Part shown: positions 32,116 to 43,768 of the stretch, piece by piece | Numbering within the stretch: position 1 is the stretch's first letter | How the letters are laid out: every line of letters begins with the position of its first letter | Origin: Aegilops tauschii subsp. strangulata | Taxonomy: Eukaryota > Streptophyta > Magnoliopsida > Poales > Poaceae | NCBI RefSeq assembly: GCF_002575655.3 | Contig: NC_053035.3 | Location: 90,235,322-90,299,321, forward strand | Reading direction: 5' to 3' | Length of the DNA: 64,000 nt | Position numbers and translations under genes: made by a program | Notes under the pieces: model-generated | What the model was told of the DNA's origin: nothing | The model's database searches: none | Seen by the model: only the letters and a program-made list of their open reading frames with translations

Positions 32116-33852
32116 TGTTGGGAAATGTTGCATGGAAAACAAAAAATTCTCTATGCACACGCAATGATCTATCCATGGAGATGGATAGCAATGAGGGGGG
32201 AGTGTGTCTATGTACCCTCGTAGACCATAAGCGGAAGCGTTTCAGAACGCGGTTGATGTAGTCGAACTTTCTTCGCGCTCCACCAATCGAGTACCGAACG
32301 TACGGCACCTCCGAGTTCTGCACACGTTCAGCTCGGTGACGTCCCTCGCCTTCTTGATCCAGCAAGGTGTCGAGTTAGTAGATGAGTTTCATCAGCACGA
32401 CGGCGATGTGACGGTGATGGTGTAGTGATCCTCGCAGGGCTTCGCCTAAGCACCGCAAGAATATGACCTGGGGTGTAAACTGTGGAGGGGGCGCCGCACA
32501 CGGCTAACAATTGATGTTGTGTGTTCTAGGCACCCCCTCCCCACATATATATAGGTGGGAGGGGAGGAGAGGCAGCCAGGGGGCGCCCCAAGTATAATCC
32601 GAATCCTACTTGAGGTTTCCCGAAGTGGCGCCCCCTTTCCTTTTTCCACCGAAGAAGAAAGGAAAGGGGAAGAGAGAAAGGAAGGGGGCGAACCCCCCTT
32701 TTTCCTTCACCAATTATGCCACATGCCAAGGGGGGGCACGCCACCCCTTGTGGGCTGGTGTGCTCTCCTCTTATGGCCCATATGGCCCATATACCTCCCC
32801 CGGGGTTTCCGGTAACACCTCCGGTACTCCGATAAATACCCGATACACTCTGGAACACTTTCTGTGTCCGAATACTATCGTCCTATATATCAATCTTTAC
32901 CTCTCAACCATTTCAAGACTCCTTGTCATGTCCGTGATCTCATCCGGGACTCCGAACAACATTCGGTCACAAAATCACATAACTCATATAATACAATATC
33001 GTCATTGAACGTTAAGCGTGCGAACCCTATGGGTTCGAGAACTATGTAGACATGACTGAGACACATCTCCGGTCAATAACCAATAGCAGAACCTTGATGC
33101 TCATATTGGCTCCTACATATTCTACGAAGATCTTTATCGGTCGAACCATAATGACAACATACGTAATTCCCTTTGTCCATCGGTATGTTACTTGCCCGAG
33201 ATTCGATCGTCGGTATCTTCATACCTAGTTCAATCACGTTATCGGCAAGTCTCTTTACTTGTTCCGTAATACATCACCTCGTGACTAACTCCTTAATAGT
33301 TTGCTTGCAAGCTTATTATGTGTATTACCGAGAGGGCCCAGAGATACCTCTCCGATACTCGGAGTGACAAATCCTTATCTTGATCTATGCGAACTCAACA
33401 AACACCTTCGGAGATACATGTAGAGCATCTTTATAATCACCCAGTTATGTTGTGACGTTTGATAGCACACAAGGAATTCCTCCGGTATCCGGGATTTGCA
33501 TAATCTCTTAGTCGAAGAAATATGTATTTGACATGAAGAAAGCAATAGCAATAAAACTGAACGATCATTATGCTAAGCTAACGGATGGGTCTTGTCCATC
33601 ACATCATTCTCCTAATGATGTGATCCCGTTATCAAATGACAACACATGTCTATGGTTAGGAAACCTTAACCATCTTTGATCAATGAGCTAGTCTAGTAGA
33701 GGCTCACTAGGGACGTGGTGTTTGTTTATGTATGCACACATGTATCAAGGTTCCCGATCAATACAATTCTAGCATGAATAATAAACCTTTATTATGAATA
33801 AGGAAATATAAAATAACAACTTTATTATTGCCTCTAGGGCATATTTCCTTCA
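32116..33852 (-). repeat. Copia 5' LTR, shared with a second copy
   Basis: 1737 bp starting TGTTGGGAAATG and ending TTTCCTTCA on the plus strand. Its left neighbour is the leader (primer-site side). Its right neighbour is polypurine-side sequence of another copy, not host DNA. The same LTR therefore serves as 5' LTR of one Copia and 3' LTR of the next. Confidence 0.9.
32543..32555 (-). promoter_or_regulatory. TATA box of the Copia 5' LTR
   Basis: CCTATATATATG on the minus strand, followed by GC-rich leader-like sequence; the position in the last third of the LTR is typical for this group. Confidence 0.6.
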
Positions 33853-34308
33853 GTCTCCCACTTCCAGTAGAGTGAATAATCTAGTTCACATCGTCATGTG
33901 ATTAACACCCATTGTTCACATCGCCATGTGACCAATACCAAAAGAGTTTAGTAGAGTCTATAATCTAGTTCATATCGCTATGTGATTAACACCCAAAGAG
34001 TACTAAGGTGTGATCATGTTTTGCTTGTGAGAGAGGTTTAGTCAACGGGTGTGCCACATTCAGATCCGTATGTATTTTGCAAATTTCTATGTCTGCAATG
34101 CTCTGCACGGAGCTACTCTAGCTAATTGCTCCCACTTTCAGTATGTATCCAGATTGAGACTCAGAGTCATCCGGATCAGTGCCAAAGCTTGCATCGACGT
34201 AACCCTTTACGACGAACTCTTTGTCACCTCCATAACCGAGAAACATTTCCTTAGTCCTCTAAGGATAATTTTGACCGCTGTCCAGTGATCTACTCCTGGA
34301 TCACTATT
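33853..34308 (-). pseudogene. 3' end of a second Copia copy (RNase H side)
   Basis: The 456 bp are colinear with 9027-9475, including the polypurine tract AAGTGGGAGAC at the LTR edge and the end of RNase H. The match stops abruptly after GGATCACTATT, where the first copy continues GTACCCC. The break coincides with a CACTA terminus. Confidence 0.85.
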
Positions 34309-34559
34309 CACTACACAAAAAATGCACTTCTGTGATGATACGTGTTTGTCACAGTAGGTCACGTTTTCTGTCATGCATGTACATCCATGAAAATTTTATG
34401 ATATAATCAAGATAGTCATACCTGTGCTGTCGTAGAAGTGTTCCATGACAATACCAAAATTATCATCACGGAAATGTCCACTTCCATGACGATAAATGGC
34501 GCGTCATGGATGTGCTTTCGTCAAGGGTGACCGACACGTGGAATCCACCGTAACGGGTC

Positions 34560-35470
34560 GCCGTTAAGCTATCGGGTTCCGGTTTGGATCCCATAACCCA
34601 TTAACAGCCACGGCCAATGGGGATTTTCCACGTGTAAAATCTCATTGGCTGGAGGAAACACGTGTTGACTCACCGTTGGGATAGATGTCATCCACTCATT
34701 GGACAGAAGGCGCCTATGATAGTTTGACACATGGCACGACCCAATAGAGGCCCATTCCTGTGAAAAGGTCGGCCCATTTGACTTGGTCAAAAGGTAGCGG
34801 GCCGGCCCACAGAAAGCCTGTTAACAGCTTGTTCGCATATAGCCCATTTACAGCCCGCTAACTGAGGGCCCGTTACGGCCTATCCGAATTAGGCCCAGTA
34901 GCGTCATCTGGGCCATCCAATATGATTCCATCCCGTTGTAACTTCCGGCCCATGTATGGCCCATGACGTCTTTCGGCCATATGAGGCCCTTTGTAACTCT
35001 TGGCCCATTAGCGGCCCATGGTGAAACTGGCCCGTAATGAACAGTGTATAGCTTTATACCCATTAACGACCCATTATTCCATTGGGCTGTTTCCAGCCCG
35101 TGCTATCTTTCGGCCTTCTCAGGGCCCATTTATTCTTGGGCTCATTTCCAGCATTCGGTTACTTACGGCCTGTTACTGGCCTTTTCTGCTTGTGGGCCAA
35201 ATTCAGCCTGTGGTTACAGTCGGCCCGTTTGTGGCCCGTTAATCCGTTGGGCCGTTTTCATAGCGTCATCAATTACGTCCTATTAACGACGACCCGTTAT
35301 GGTCGGCCCATGAATGTATGATTCCAACTCTAGCCCGTTTACGGCCCATAATGCGGTCCGTTATTGGCCCATGTTTGCCCAATCGATTATACGGCCCGTA
35401 GAAGGTTTACGGCCCGTAGAAGGCCCATTGTTTCTACGACACGTAGGAGGCCCAGGCTCACTACAGTAAA
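34560..35470. repeat. GGCCC-rich subterminal repeats of CACTA-2
   Basis: More than 30 words such as CGGCCCGTT, GGCCCATT and TTACGGCCC occur at irregular 15-35 bp spacing. They are the likely binding array for the element's own DNA-binding protein. Open frames here (for example 35018-35321) are repeat translations. Confidence 0.75.
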
Positions 35471-35784
35471 TATGTAGCCCATGGTTATTGTGGCCTAGTT
35501 TTAAAAAATAGGTTATTGCGACCACTAGCAAACCGCGGAAAAAGAACTGCACTGACTACAAGCAAACAAATAAGCAAAACAAAAAGGAAATAAATAAGCA
35601 ATCAACTTACGCTAGGCTATCACGGCTATTACACATATTACATTCACTGGGCATCAAAGTTCGCCACCAGTGCAAATATAGGGAACAAAGAAGCATATCA
35701 CATACACTGGTTGCAAAGTTGGCGACCAGTGCAAATAAACACCGCAACAAAACAAGTCCAGAACTGAAACCACTTCAGAAGAGC
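35471..35784. other. 3' untranslated part of CACTA-2
   Basis: AT-rich sequence with a 60-bp imperfect duplication at about 35628-35675 and 35695-35740 (TTACATTCACTGG and CACATACACTGG, each followed by CACCAGTGCAAATA-like words). No gene is seen. Confidence 0.5.
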
Positions 35785-36176
35785 TCAAGAAACAATATCC
35801 TGGGTACTCATAATGGTGGCAAGATGGTTAGAAAGCTTATTAACTTTCTTTTGTTTGGCGCTTAAATCCTCCAGCGCTTGCTGTTCACCAGAAAGTATGC
35901 ATCTGAATTCTGCAGGGACTTCCTCAGCACTTCGGCTTCCTGTCGCATAACATCTGATCGATGTCTTTCAACTTGAAGTTGAGACTCAAGAAGGCGAACT
36001 GATTCAGTCAGCGAGTTCGAAGAGCTGGTGCCAGCAGTAGTGGCCAGTAACTCGAACACTACATCAAGACAAGACTTTGGGGTTGTCTCAATGTCTTCAA
36101 TATAGTTTTTATCAGCTTTCTTGGAGACCAACAGGGATGTCTCACTATGTTGAACCTTATCTGCATTACGTACCAT
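35785..36176 (-). pseudogene. TNP1-like protein, C-terminal exon
   Basis: The minus frame from 36176 reads VVFELLATTAGTSSSNSL, then a coiled coil (LESQLQVERHRSDVMRQEAE) and SDAYFLV. It then needs a one-base shift to continue LEDLSAKQKKVNKLSNH and TIMSTQDIVS with a stop at 35785-35787. This matches the C-terminal coiled coil of plant CACTA TNP1-type proteins as I remember them. The frameshift makes it a pseudogene. In autonomous elements this protein binds the subterminal repeats. Confidence 0.65.
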
Positions 36177-36716
36177 TATTTAACGGGGTACTCTTCTCTA
36201 ATATTTTATCCGCATTCTAAAAGAGAAACAAACAGACACATCACATGTTTACCATGTTGTATATGAAAACTCATTTTGGTAAACGAGTTCGGTAGTAAGG
36301 TCGACAGGATAACAGGATGAAACAAACATATATCTATGTAGTATGGTCACTATATGGTCTATATCATTCTAGTTTATGTTGCCAAATCAAGATAGAGACA
36401 GTTCAAATCATATCTATTTAAGACAAAGCAGCATAGACAGAATATAAGTGTGGGAAACTGCACAACAATAACAACACTTGTAATGTGCATGGCATGAGAA
36501 CATAACTGTTTATTCAATTGAAATTGAAATCAACATAGAGCAAGTGACAACAGCAAACACGTTAAAGAAACAGGTTTAAAACATACCTATTGTGCCATTG
36601 GAGTTTCAATTGCATCCTTCAAATTTGAAATTAGTTGGTATGATTAAATATAGTGATGCAAGAGGAAAGGAGTATGAACCCTAGATACGGAACCTGACCT
36701 GAGAACAATTCCTCTT

Positions 36717-37187
36717 CTACTTTAAGCGTTGACTTGGGGTTCGGAGTGGTGGTCCTCGTGCTTTGGGCACTGCAGTTGCCTTACTAACTACTCGTGTTTG
36801 GGTGCTCTGTGGTGGAGACGGTGTTGTGTCAACTAGAACTGGGTTACTATCTGCTGGGGTTGGGGTTAGAAGGGGTGTAGCTGGTTCTCTGTCCAACTGG
36901 GTAGGGGCACAATCTGTGTGAGTCTGGGTTATGTGTGGTGGGGCTGGTTCTTGGGCAAGTACAACTGTGGTTCTATCTGCATCGGCAGGTAGCACGATCT
37001 TGTCTGAAGATCGTGTTTTTACTCCCACAGATACTGCCATCTCCCCCTCCAATTCAAATGGTTGATAAACAAGAAAAGTAATTGAATGTACATACATTGT
37101 AAGATAGACAGGTGCAATGGATAGTAGGGAAGAAAATAGGGCATGAAATAATTCACATTTATGTTGTCTAACCAAACAGAATAGCAT
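36717..37187 (-). pseudogene. TNP1-like protein, Pro/Thr-rich exon
   Basis: The useful part is 36717-37060, reading FELEGEMAVSVGVKTRSSD, then PADADRTTV and a Pro/Thr-rich linker. The VKTRSS and LPA(D/E)AD words recur in the exons at 38004-39170, so this is another copy of the same duplicated exon. Sequence above 37060 is intron. Confidence 0.55.
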
Positions 37188-37426
37188 GACATAATTTCAT
37201 ATATATGATGGCTAATTAAACAGGATAGCATGACACAATTTCACATGTATGATGGCTAACTAAATATGATAGAATGACATACTTCAAAATATGATGACTA
37301 TGTAAACAGGATGAGATGATATAACTATATTATGTCTTTAGAAAATGGGTTGGCATGCCATAATTCAGATACATGTTGTCTATGTAAACATCATGGCATG
37401 ATATAATTCAAATATATGATTTATAT

Positions 37427-37890
37427 CAACATTGAGCATATCACTTATCGTTATCGTCTCGGTCAGCTAGGGATTAGAGATTAATCGAAAATCGGCCGAT
37501 TAACCGATTTTATCGGTCGACTATTAATCGGATATTTTTTTGCAAATCCCGGGTTCGCAACACTAAAATACGCCATATTCAACACCAAGACAATATGGAC
37601 AGAAATGTTACCTTGATTCCTAGCCTTCGAATCCTCGTATAATGACAAACAGAATAGGACAACAGTACATATTGCATAACAAGGTCCTCAAAACACAAAT
37701 AAACATAGTTTTTGCAAACTTAGTGCTATGAATAGGTGTGAGTTATCGGTAGATTCCTGATAAATCTCTCTTGAGAGCGATAAATCGGCCCAAAAGATAA
37801 ATGGTGAAGATAAGGCATAATCTTATCGGCCACCCCCCGAGGAGCGATAAATCAGAAGATTAATCGCTGAATCGGAAGATTTTTTAACAG
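37427..37890. mobile_element. 464-bp insertion flanked by 10-bp direct repeats
   Basis: TGATTTATAT occurs at 37417-37426 and 37891-37900. The sequence between differs from the surrounding tandem exon repeat. It is rich in ATCGG/CCGAT palindromic words (AATCGGCCGATTAACCG near 37483). A duplication of 9-10 bp suggests a Mutator-like (MULE) MITE. Clear terminal inverted repeats are not visible, so the class is uncertain. Confidence 0.5.
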
Positions 37891-38003
37891 TGATTTATAT
37901 ACTAAGCAAGTGAGCAGAGGGCAATCGCATATATGATGTGTCAACTAAGGAGATGGCATTCAATATTGTTTATATGATGTAAAAACTAAGCATTGCAAGA
38001 CAA

Positions 38004-39200
38004 CATATGCATGATATGAGTAATATAACCCTGCCAAGTTTGAGCATACACCTCAGGGGGATAATAAGATTGGTCATCTGCCTCTGAATCCTCCTCTGAG
38101 GAGCTATCTGTAACCAGCAAGATATCTGCTTCAGCAGGTAGCATTGTCGGCTTTGAAGACCTTGTTTTCACTCCGGATTTCTCCATCACCAATTCAAATG
38201 GCTGATGCATAAGAAGAGCAGTTGAATATACAAACATTGTCGACAAATGCAATGAGTAATACAAAAACAGGACGACATGATATAATTCACATATATGACG
38301 CTTGGCTAAACAGCATGGCATTGCATAATTCACAAACATAATGCCTTGTAACATAATTCACATATATAATGTCTTGCAACAAGATGGCATTGCAAAATTC
38401 ACATACATGGTAATTAGACACTAAACATATGGCATTCACACAAAGCATGTCTAAAGCAAATGACATGCCAATGCAAGACACCATATGCACGATATGAGCA
38501 ATATAACCCTACCAAGTTAGAGCATGCACCTCGGGGGGGGATAGGACTGGTCATCTATCTCTGAATCCTCCTATGAGGAGCTATCCGTAACCAGCAAGAC
38601 ATGCGCTTTGTCAGATAGCATTGTCTGCTCTGAAGACCTTGTTTCCACTCCAGATTTTTCCATGACCATGTCGAAATGGCTGATGCATAGGAAGAGTAAT
38701 TGAATGTACTAAAATTGTTGACAAATTTAATACATAATAAAAAATGATGGCATGATATAATTCACATATAAGATGACTGGCTAACCAGCGTGGCATTGAA
38801 AAATTCACATATATGATGCCTGGCTAAAGAAGATGGCATTGCATGATTCACATATACGATAAAGAAACTAAACAGATGGCATTCACACAAAGCATGTCTA
38901 AACTAAGCAGGTGACATATTTGATGTATAAAGTAAGCAATGCAAGGCACCATATGCATGATATTACCAACATCAGCATGCCAAGTTAGAGCGAAGACCTC
39001 AGGGGTTAAATAGGAATGGTCTTCTCCTTCTGAATCCCCCTCAGAACAGTTATCTTACTCTTGATTACAATCCAAAATGGGTGTAGGGGGGCTGCCTTTT
39101 CTCCCACCATGGAGCGACCTCTGCATGAAATTTTATTGCCACGCAAGGCTCATCTGTTTTGCTCTACATGTTCAGTTCCATTGTGTACAATAACTGACAT
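38004..39200 (-). repeat. Tandem triplication of a 470-bp TNP1-like exon unit
   Basis: Units start at 38004, 38482 and 38950 (CATATGCA-GATAT). Spacing is 478 and 468 bp. Each holds, on the minus strand, an exon reading VKTRSS-then-LPAEADILLVTDSSS, then DSEADDQSYYPPEV, or a decayed form. The first unit is intact; the second and third have stops and changes. The rest of each unit is intron with CACATATATGAT-like words. Confidence 0.8.
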
Positions 39201-39599
39201 GCATAGGAATAAAACATAGTGAGATCATGTAAGGAGTGCATGCACAAATCCAAAGTGATGGTAGCAAACTGTGGGTAGACCCAAAACCAATGATAGCAGG
39301 CACATAATAGCTTTAGTTAAAAATACAGATAATGGCTCCTTTAATGTTTGTTTCCACCCAACATGAAACTCATACGAGACACCCGACATTAACCAGATAG
39401 TAGACAGATAGTATTGATTGCTGGCCCAATATGTACCCACAACCATTTAAAAACTCAAGCTTGAGCACTAGTTTGAACCTGACTCGGAGTCTAATTGGTG
39501 AACAAGAAGATAAAGTAGCATGTCATCATATTAAGCGATGCATAGCGTAAGCAGACACGAAGAGTGCGGCCTCTCTTGCGGACCCGTGTAGTCCTCAAG

Positions 39600-40584
39600 G
39601 TCATCTACTCAGTTGATTATGGTAATCCAGTTGTCGTGGCTGCCGGCGGCAGGGAAGAAGATCTGAGGTGGCGAAAGACAGTTTGGAGGGCGGATCCCTG
39701 CTGTGGTGAACCCTTCCGTTGTTGGAGTAGCTGAGCTGGGGTGGAACACAGCGCAGCAGGAGCAGGACAAACCACACAAGGTTTTCTTTGACATGTATCT
39801 GTAACAAAAGTAATTGTGTAAGGGCTTGTTTGAATTTGAGGATTCTAACAATGCAGGGATAGGAGATACACAAGAATAGGATAGGAATGCACGTGCAAAA
39901 TAGAGAATTTAAAAACACAGGATTTCTGCCAATTTGGGTGTTTGGTTCACAAGAATTGGAAGATCACAGGATGCAAAGAAGCATGGTGAGATTAAGTCAA
40001 ACCGCAAGAAAATGTACGGTTATAATGCTATTATGCTACTATCTCTTAGTCTTGTGCTTCATGAATAGGAATTTGAAAAGGAGAACAAGTGGATAAAAAT
40101 TCCTACGGTTTTTCTTTCAAGGAGACACTAAAGGAACAAATCCTACAGTTTTCCTGTGCTCCATTCTTTTGAACCAAATGCATGAATAGTAGTACCATAG
40201 GAAACTTTCCAACTCCTATGTTTTTCCTTAGTTTTCCTTTCAAGCACTGGCGATTCTAGTAGGCAGGCTTGAGCAGGGAAAAGTCTACACTCAAAAAATG
40301 TTTTTGTGCTACTTCTACTACTTTGGACCCAGGCCACTGCCCTACTAGCTCAACTCCCAGGCCCATCTACAAATGCACAGCTCAAATGCGCAGAGATAAA
40401 TAATGATGGCATTCAAGAGAGTCCATCATGGATAGCTAAGTTGCCTGGTACCTCACTGCTTGTCATATAGTAGGAGAAACTAATCGTATTTCACGTTACT
40501 ACGTGTGCTCACTGGACATTATATCTATAACATGTAGAGTAAAAAAGTGATGCAACAAGTGTACAACCTCTTTGGCGAAGCCAT
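39600..40584 (-). pseudogene. TNP1-like 5' exons (start MASPKR) and a duplicated decayed copy
   Basis: On the minus strand an ATG at 40584 reads MASPKR and then meets a GT donor at 40567. Upstream on that strand (40600-40836) the untranslated exon has a related, more decayed copy at 39601-39800: both contain a SPPQIFFP-like or TPKIFFP-like word in the same order. Between the two copies lies a MITE-like stretch. The assignment to TNP1 rests on position and on the MASPKR start, so it is modest. Confidence 0.4.
39830..40200. mobile_element. Possible MITE in the CACTA-2 intron
   Basis: It starts near GGGCTTGTTTGAATTTGAGG and ends near TTTTGAACCAAATGCATG; the ends are loosely inverted. The interior is A/T-rich with AGGATTTCTGCC. 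This is the usual look of PIF/Harbinger or hAT MITEs in grasses, but the ends are too diverged to fix a boundary. Confidence 0.35.
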
Positions 40585-40939
40585 GTCGATCTCAGCGTGA
40601 TTGGGTTGGTCGGTGAGGATGGTCTGGCTGATTTGGCTGTCGGAGGAGGGGAAGAAGATCTTAGGCGTCTGGAGATGGAGCCCGGGGTACTGCTCTGCTA
40701 TTATGGAGGGTTTCGTCGTTGGAGCAGCTCCGATGAGTTGTACGACGGCGAGGCTGAAGCAGGACAAGAGAGACAATGTTAACCTGAGTGGAATTCTAAT
40801 AGCATCTCCAATAGATGGCATAAAATACATAACCACAAAGTGCTAGATGTAAAATACATCAGCCGCTCATCTCTGAACTTAACTGTCGAAACTGAATTTA
40901 ATTGTCAAAACTGAATTTTACTATTGAAATGGAACGCAC

Positions 40940-41245
40940 TAGTAGCAGAAAAGCAGTAGCAGCAGCATCGCGTGCGAGAGCCAGGGCAGCTGGTCGTGTA
41001 GCAGCATCTCGGGTAGTAGCTGCAGGGGCTCGAGGGAGAGTAGGATCTGTTGCTCGTGTAGCAGCAACGCGCACAAGAGTAGAGCAGCAGCGCAAGCAAG
41101 ACCAAGAGCGAGAGCAGCAGCGCAAGTAAGAGCAAGAGCGAGAGTAGCAGCGCGAGCAAGAGCAAGAGCAGACCAGGCAGGGGACCGAGAGCAAGAGCAG
41201 AGCAGCAGCGCGAGTGAGAGCCAAAGCAGCAGCAGCTCCTACTGA
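40940..41245. repeat. GCA/GAG-rich low-complexity array
   Basis: Degenerate GCAGCAGC and AGAGCAAGAGC units over about 300 bp. The plus strand gives an Ala/Arg then Gln/Glu-rich frame and the minus strand a Leu/Ser/Cys-rich one. Both are open because of the repeat, and neither is supported as a gene. Confidence 0.65.
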
Positions 41246-42263
41246 TGTGGACGTCGCCGCCGTGGAGGAAGTGGCCGGCAACGCCGCCGTGGATAGAGCC
41301 GCGCCATGTCGGCTCGGGACCGACCGCCGGCAGCACCGTGAGATTGAATCAAGAAGAAAATGCGGCAATTAGTGTAGAATATCTTTGGTGGCGCCGATTA
41401 GGCCTCAGCTTCATCCGAGGAAACGGTGATGATGCTGCTCTTCCGGTGGTGCAGGTGAAGACGGTGGTGTGGGAATGGAGGTGGCGCGAAAGACGAGGGG
41501 AACATCGGGGCAGCTCCTTGGAGGTGGAGGACGGGGTGGCTGAACCGGCGGGACGACGAGATTGATGATGGATCCTCATCCGATGCGGTGGATGAGGGAC
41601 GTCGAGGTGTTTCTGTGGACAACATCGTCGGGGAACAGGCTCCGGCTGGGTAGCGGACAGAGGAGGGTGGTGGGCTTCGCGGGTTTTCGCGACCTCGGTG
41701 TACGAATGGGTGGGCGGATGGGATGGGAGGGGGGAACCATGGCTTAGGGGCGCGCTTGTCCAAAATGTGGGGTAAGTTATGAAAGTACCCCCACCGATTT
41801 GAGCTAGCCGGTTCTCTCGGTTCAGGGGTATCACGGGCATTTCGCGTGTCGGGATTTCGCAGGAGGTGGGAGTTTTCGCGTGCGTTGTAATTTTGGGATA
41901 GCAAGGCGCGGGTTGAGATGGAGGGATTTTTCTGAGCACAACGAGACAAAGATATATCTTAAATATTTTGGGGTAACAAGGCGCGGGTTGAAATTTTCGG
42001 ACAAGCCTAACGTGCACTGTACCAAATCAATCCGCACTTCCGTCGATGAAGCAATAAAAAGAAATCAATTCGCACCACACAAGAGAGTCTAGTCCCATGT
42101 ACTGTACCAAATCAATTCGCACTACAAATGCCATTCAAAACTTTGAATTCATGTTATGTTCAATTAAAATATTTCGCTACGTGTATAATGCATGCAACCT
42201 GCTACTCAAATGAACGTTTTACTGCATTCCAAACGTATATACTACTGCTCCAATATGGACTAA
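41246..42263. other. GC-rich then AT-rich unassigned sequence
   Basis: 41246-41770 is GC-rich with long overlapping frames on both strands and no recognisable protein. 41880-42125 has a duplicated word, AAGGCGCGGGTTGA, at 41900 and 41979, and GTACCAAATCAAT at 42018 and 42104. Probably the 5' part of CACTA-2 or an unclassified repeat. Confidence 0.4.
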
Positions 42264-42387
42264 ATTTGAATTCGTTTCTCTATTTGAATAAGACCTACAA
42301 TCATGATTGCTGTGAAGTTAAACCATTTGAATTCGTTTCTCTATTTTAATAAGATCTACAATCATCATTATTGTCAAGTTAAACCAT
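42264..42387. repeat. 62-bp tandem duplication
   Basis: TTTGAATTCGTTTCTCTAT opens units at 42264 and 42326; both continue AATAAGA-CTACAATCAT and end AAGTTAAACCAT. Confidence 0.8.
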
Positions 42388-42614
42388 CGTTTGTGTATTA
42401 TCTTCACATCACACCACATGATTACCGTCGAGTTAGATATGAACTATGTGTACTATATGAACTCGAACTCAATTTTTTGAATCCACTTTATGTTGATTTC
42501 AAATCACAATACATTTCAAGCTCTAGCTAGATCTTCATAATCTAAACCATGTCTCATATGTATAATGTGTTTATCACATAATGTATGGTGCCCCGCCCCC
42601 TACGCCTACAAGTA

Positions 42615-42840
42615 TTTAGATGTGAGTTGCGAACGCCACACATTACCACAAATTCAAATAAAATGTGAGATTGTTCGATATATAGTATGGTTTAGATTGT
42701 TCGATGTTTAGTTGTGAGCTGCAAACGGCGGACATTATCACAAATTCAAATAAAATGTGAGATTGTTCGATGTATAGTATGATTTTTATTGTTCGATGTT
42801 TAGCTGTGAGTTGCAAACAGCACGCATTATCACATTATGG
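42615..42840. repeat. 92-bp tandem repeat, about 2.4 copies
   Basis: Units start at 42622, 42714 and 42806 with GTGAG(T/C)TGC(A/G)AAC; each carries CACAAATTCAAATAAAATG and GATTGTTCGATGT. Confidence 0.85.
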
Positions 42841-43737
42841 TATAACATGTCCAAAACCACACCACGCGTATCACCGCTATATTCATGCATGCATATGTTT
42901 ATAACACTATGATCTCCTATTCAAATATATGAATCCACTTTCATATCGAATTATGATCTTTGTTAGTCTCTTACACCCACACAATCCTCTAACCTTTGTA
43001 GCTAGCACTAACTTTCTCTCGTGCATGCACACGCCCTCCTCGCCCTCCCCTCCCTCATCATTCTATCCATCGCGCACATTCATTTTTTCTTTAGGTCGTT
43101 CTCCCACGGTCTCCACAACTCCTTTCCGACACACACCGATCGATAAACCTCTCCAGCGATGTCTGCCTACAACATACACACGCACCTTCCATCTCCTCAT
43201 TTCTTTGTCCATGCCTCGTGTCTCTCATACGGTCCCACACATGTGTAAACTCTCGCCCCTCTTTTCATCGATCTCACAATCGCACACTCCTCCCCCTATC
43301 TAGCTAGTAGGCCTCTCGCACCACCTCCTAGCTCTCTCTCTATCCATCCGTCTCGCTGGGCCTTATTTGCCTCTAACAAATGGATGTACACCGACCGATC
43401 TCCCGCTATACATATAGGTAGCTAGGTTGTTATAACTCCTTTTCCCCACGCGTCGATCGATCTACCTCATTAGTTATGTATCTCCCTTCCTCCGACAAAC
43501 AACAATTGATCAACCGATCTAGTTAGGTCTGCTTACCAAACACATGGTCCCCCTTCATCATCCATGCATGCGTCCCGACACATCTATCATGCACACGCAC
43601 ACACAGAAACATATCCCTACTCTTATTGATAATATTGCAGTTCTAGCCTCAGTTTGTCTAGTAGGCCTCTCCCACCATCTTCGAGAAGCAACTCCATCAC
43701 CCATCCAGCACTCTACCCCTCTCCCTCTCTCTCTCTC

Positions 43738-43768
<31 letters not shown>

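Larger units (their letters stand above)
1..33852 (-). mobile_element. Angela/BARE/WIS-type Copia retrotransposon, host of the nest
   Basis: This is a Ty1/Copia LTR element read on the minus strand. Its 5' LTR is 32116-33852 (1737 bp, ends TG and CA). The leader and gag run from 32115 to 29839, and integrase, RT and RNase H from 11770 to 9027. The 3' LTR begins at 9026 and runs past the window start. Removing Gypsy A plus one 5-bp duplication leaves about 5.0 kb of internal sequence, which fits the Angela/BARE group with 1.7 kb LTRs. The order gag, integrase, RT is the Copia order. Two large insertions (213-8855 and 11776-29833) split it. Many stops and frameshifts make it inactive. The subfamily name is from recognition of the LTR and pol and has not been searched. 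Confidence 0.9.
34309..41400 (-). mobile_element. CACTA-2-like element, one end visible
   Basis: The sequence CACTACACAAAAAATGC begins exactly where the second Copia copy stops. Behind it are about 1 kb of GGCCC-rich subterminal repeats and minus-strand exons resembling a CACTA TNP1-type protein. The matching right end (a TTTTGTGTAGTG-type sequence followed by Copia sequence) is not in the window at a convincing place. The right limit given is therefore only where recognisable element coding ends. It may be truncated. Confidence 0.65.

Noticed and set aside
42264..42840. Short regularly spaced repeats considered as a CRISPR-like array
   Set aside because: The repeats are head-to-tail tandem units with no variable spacers, in an evident plant genome.
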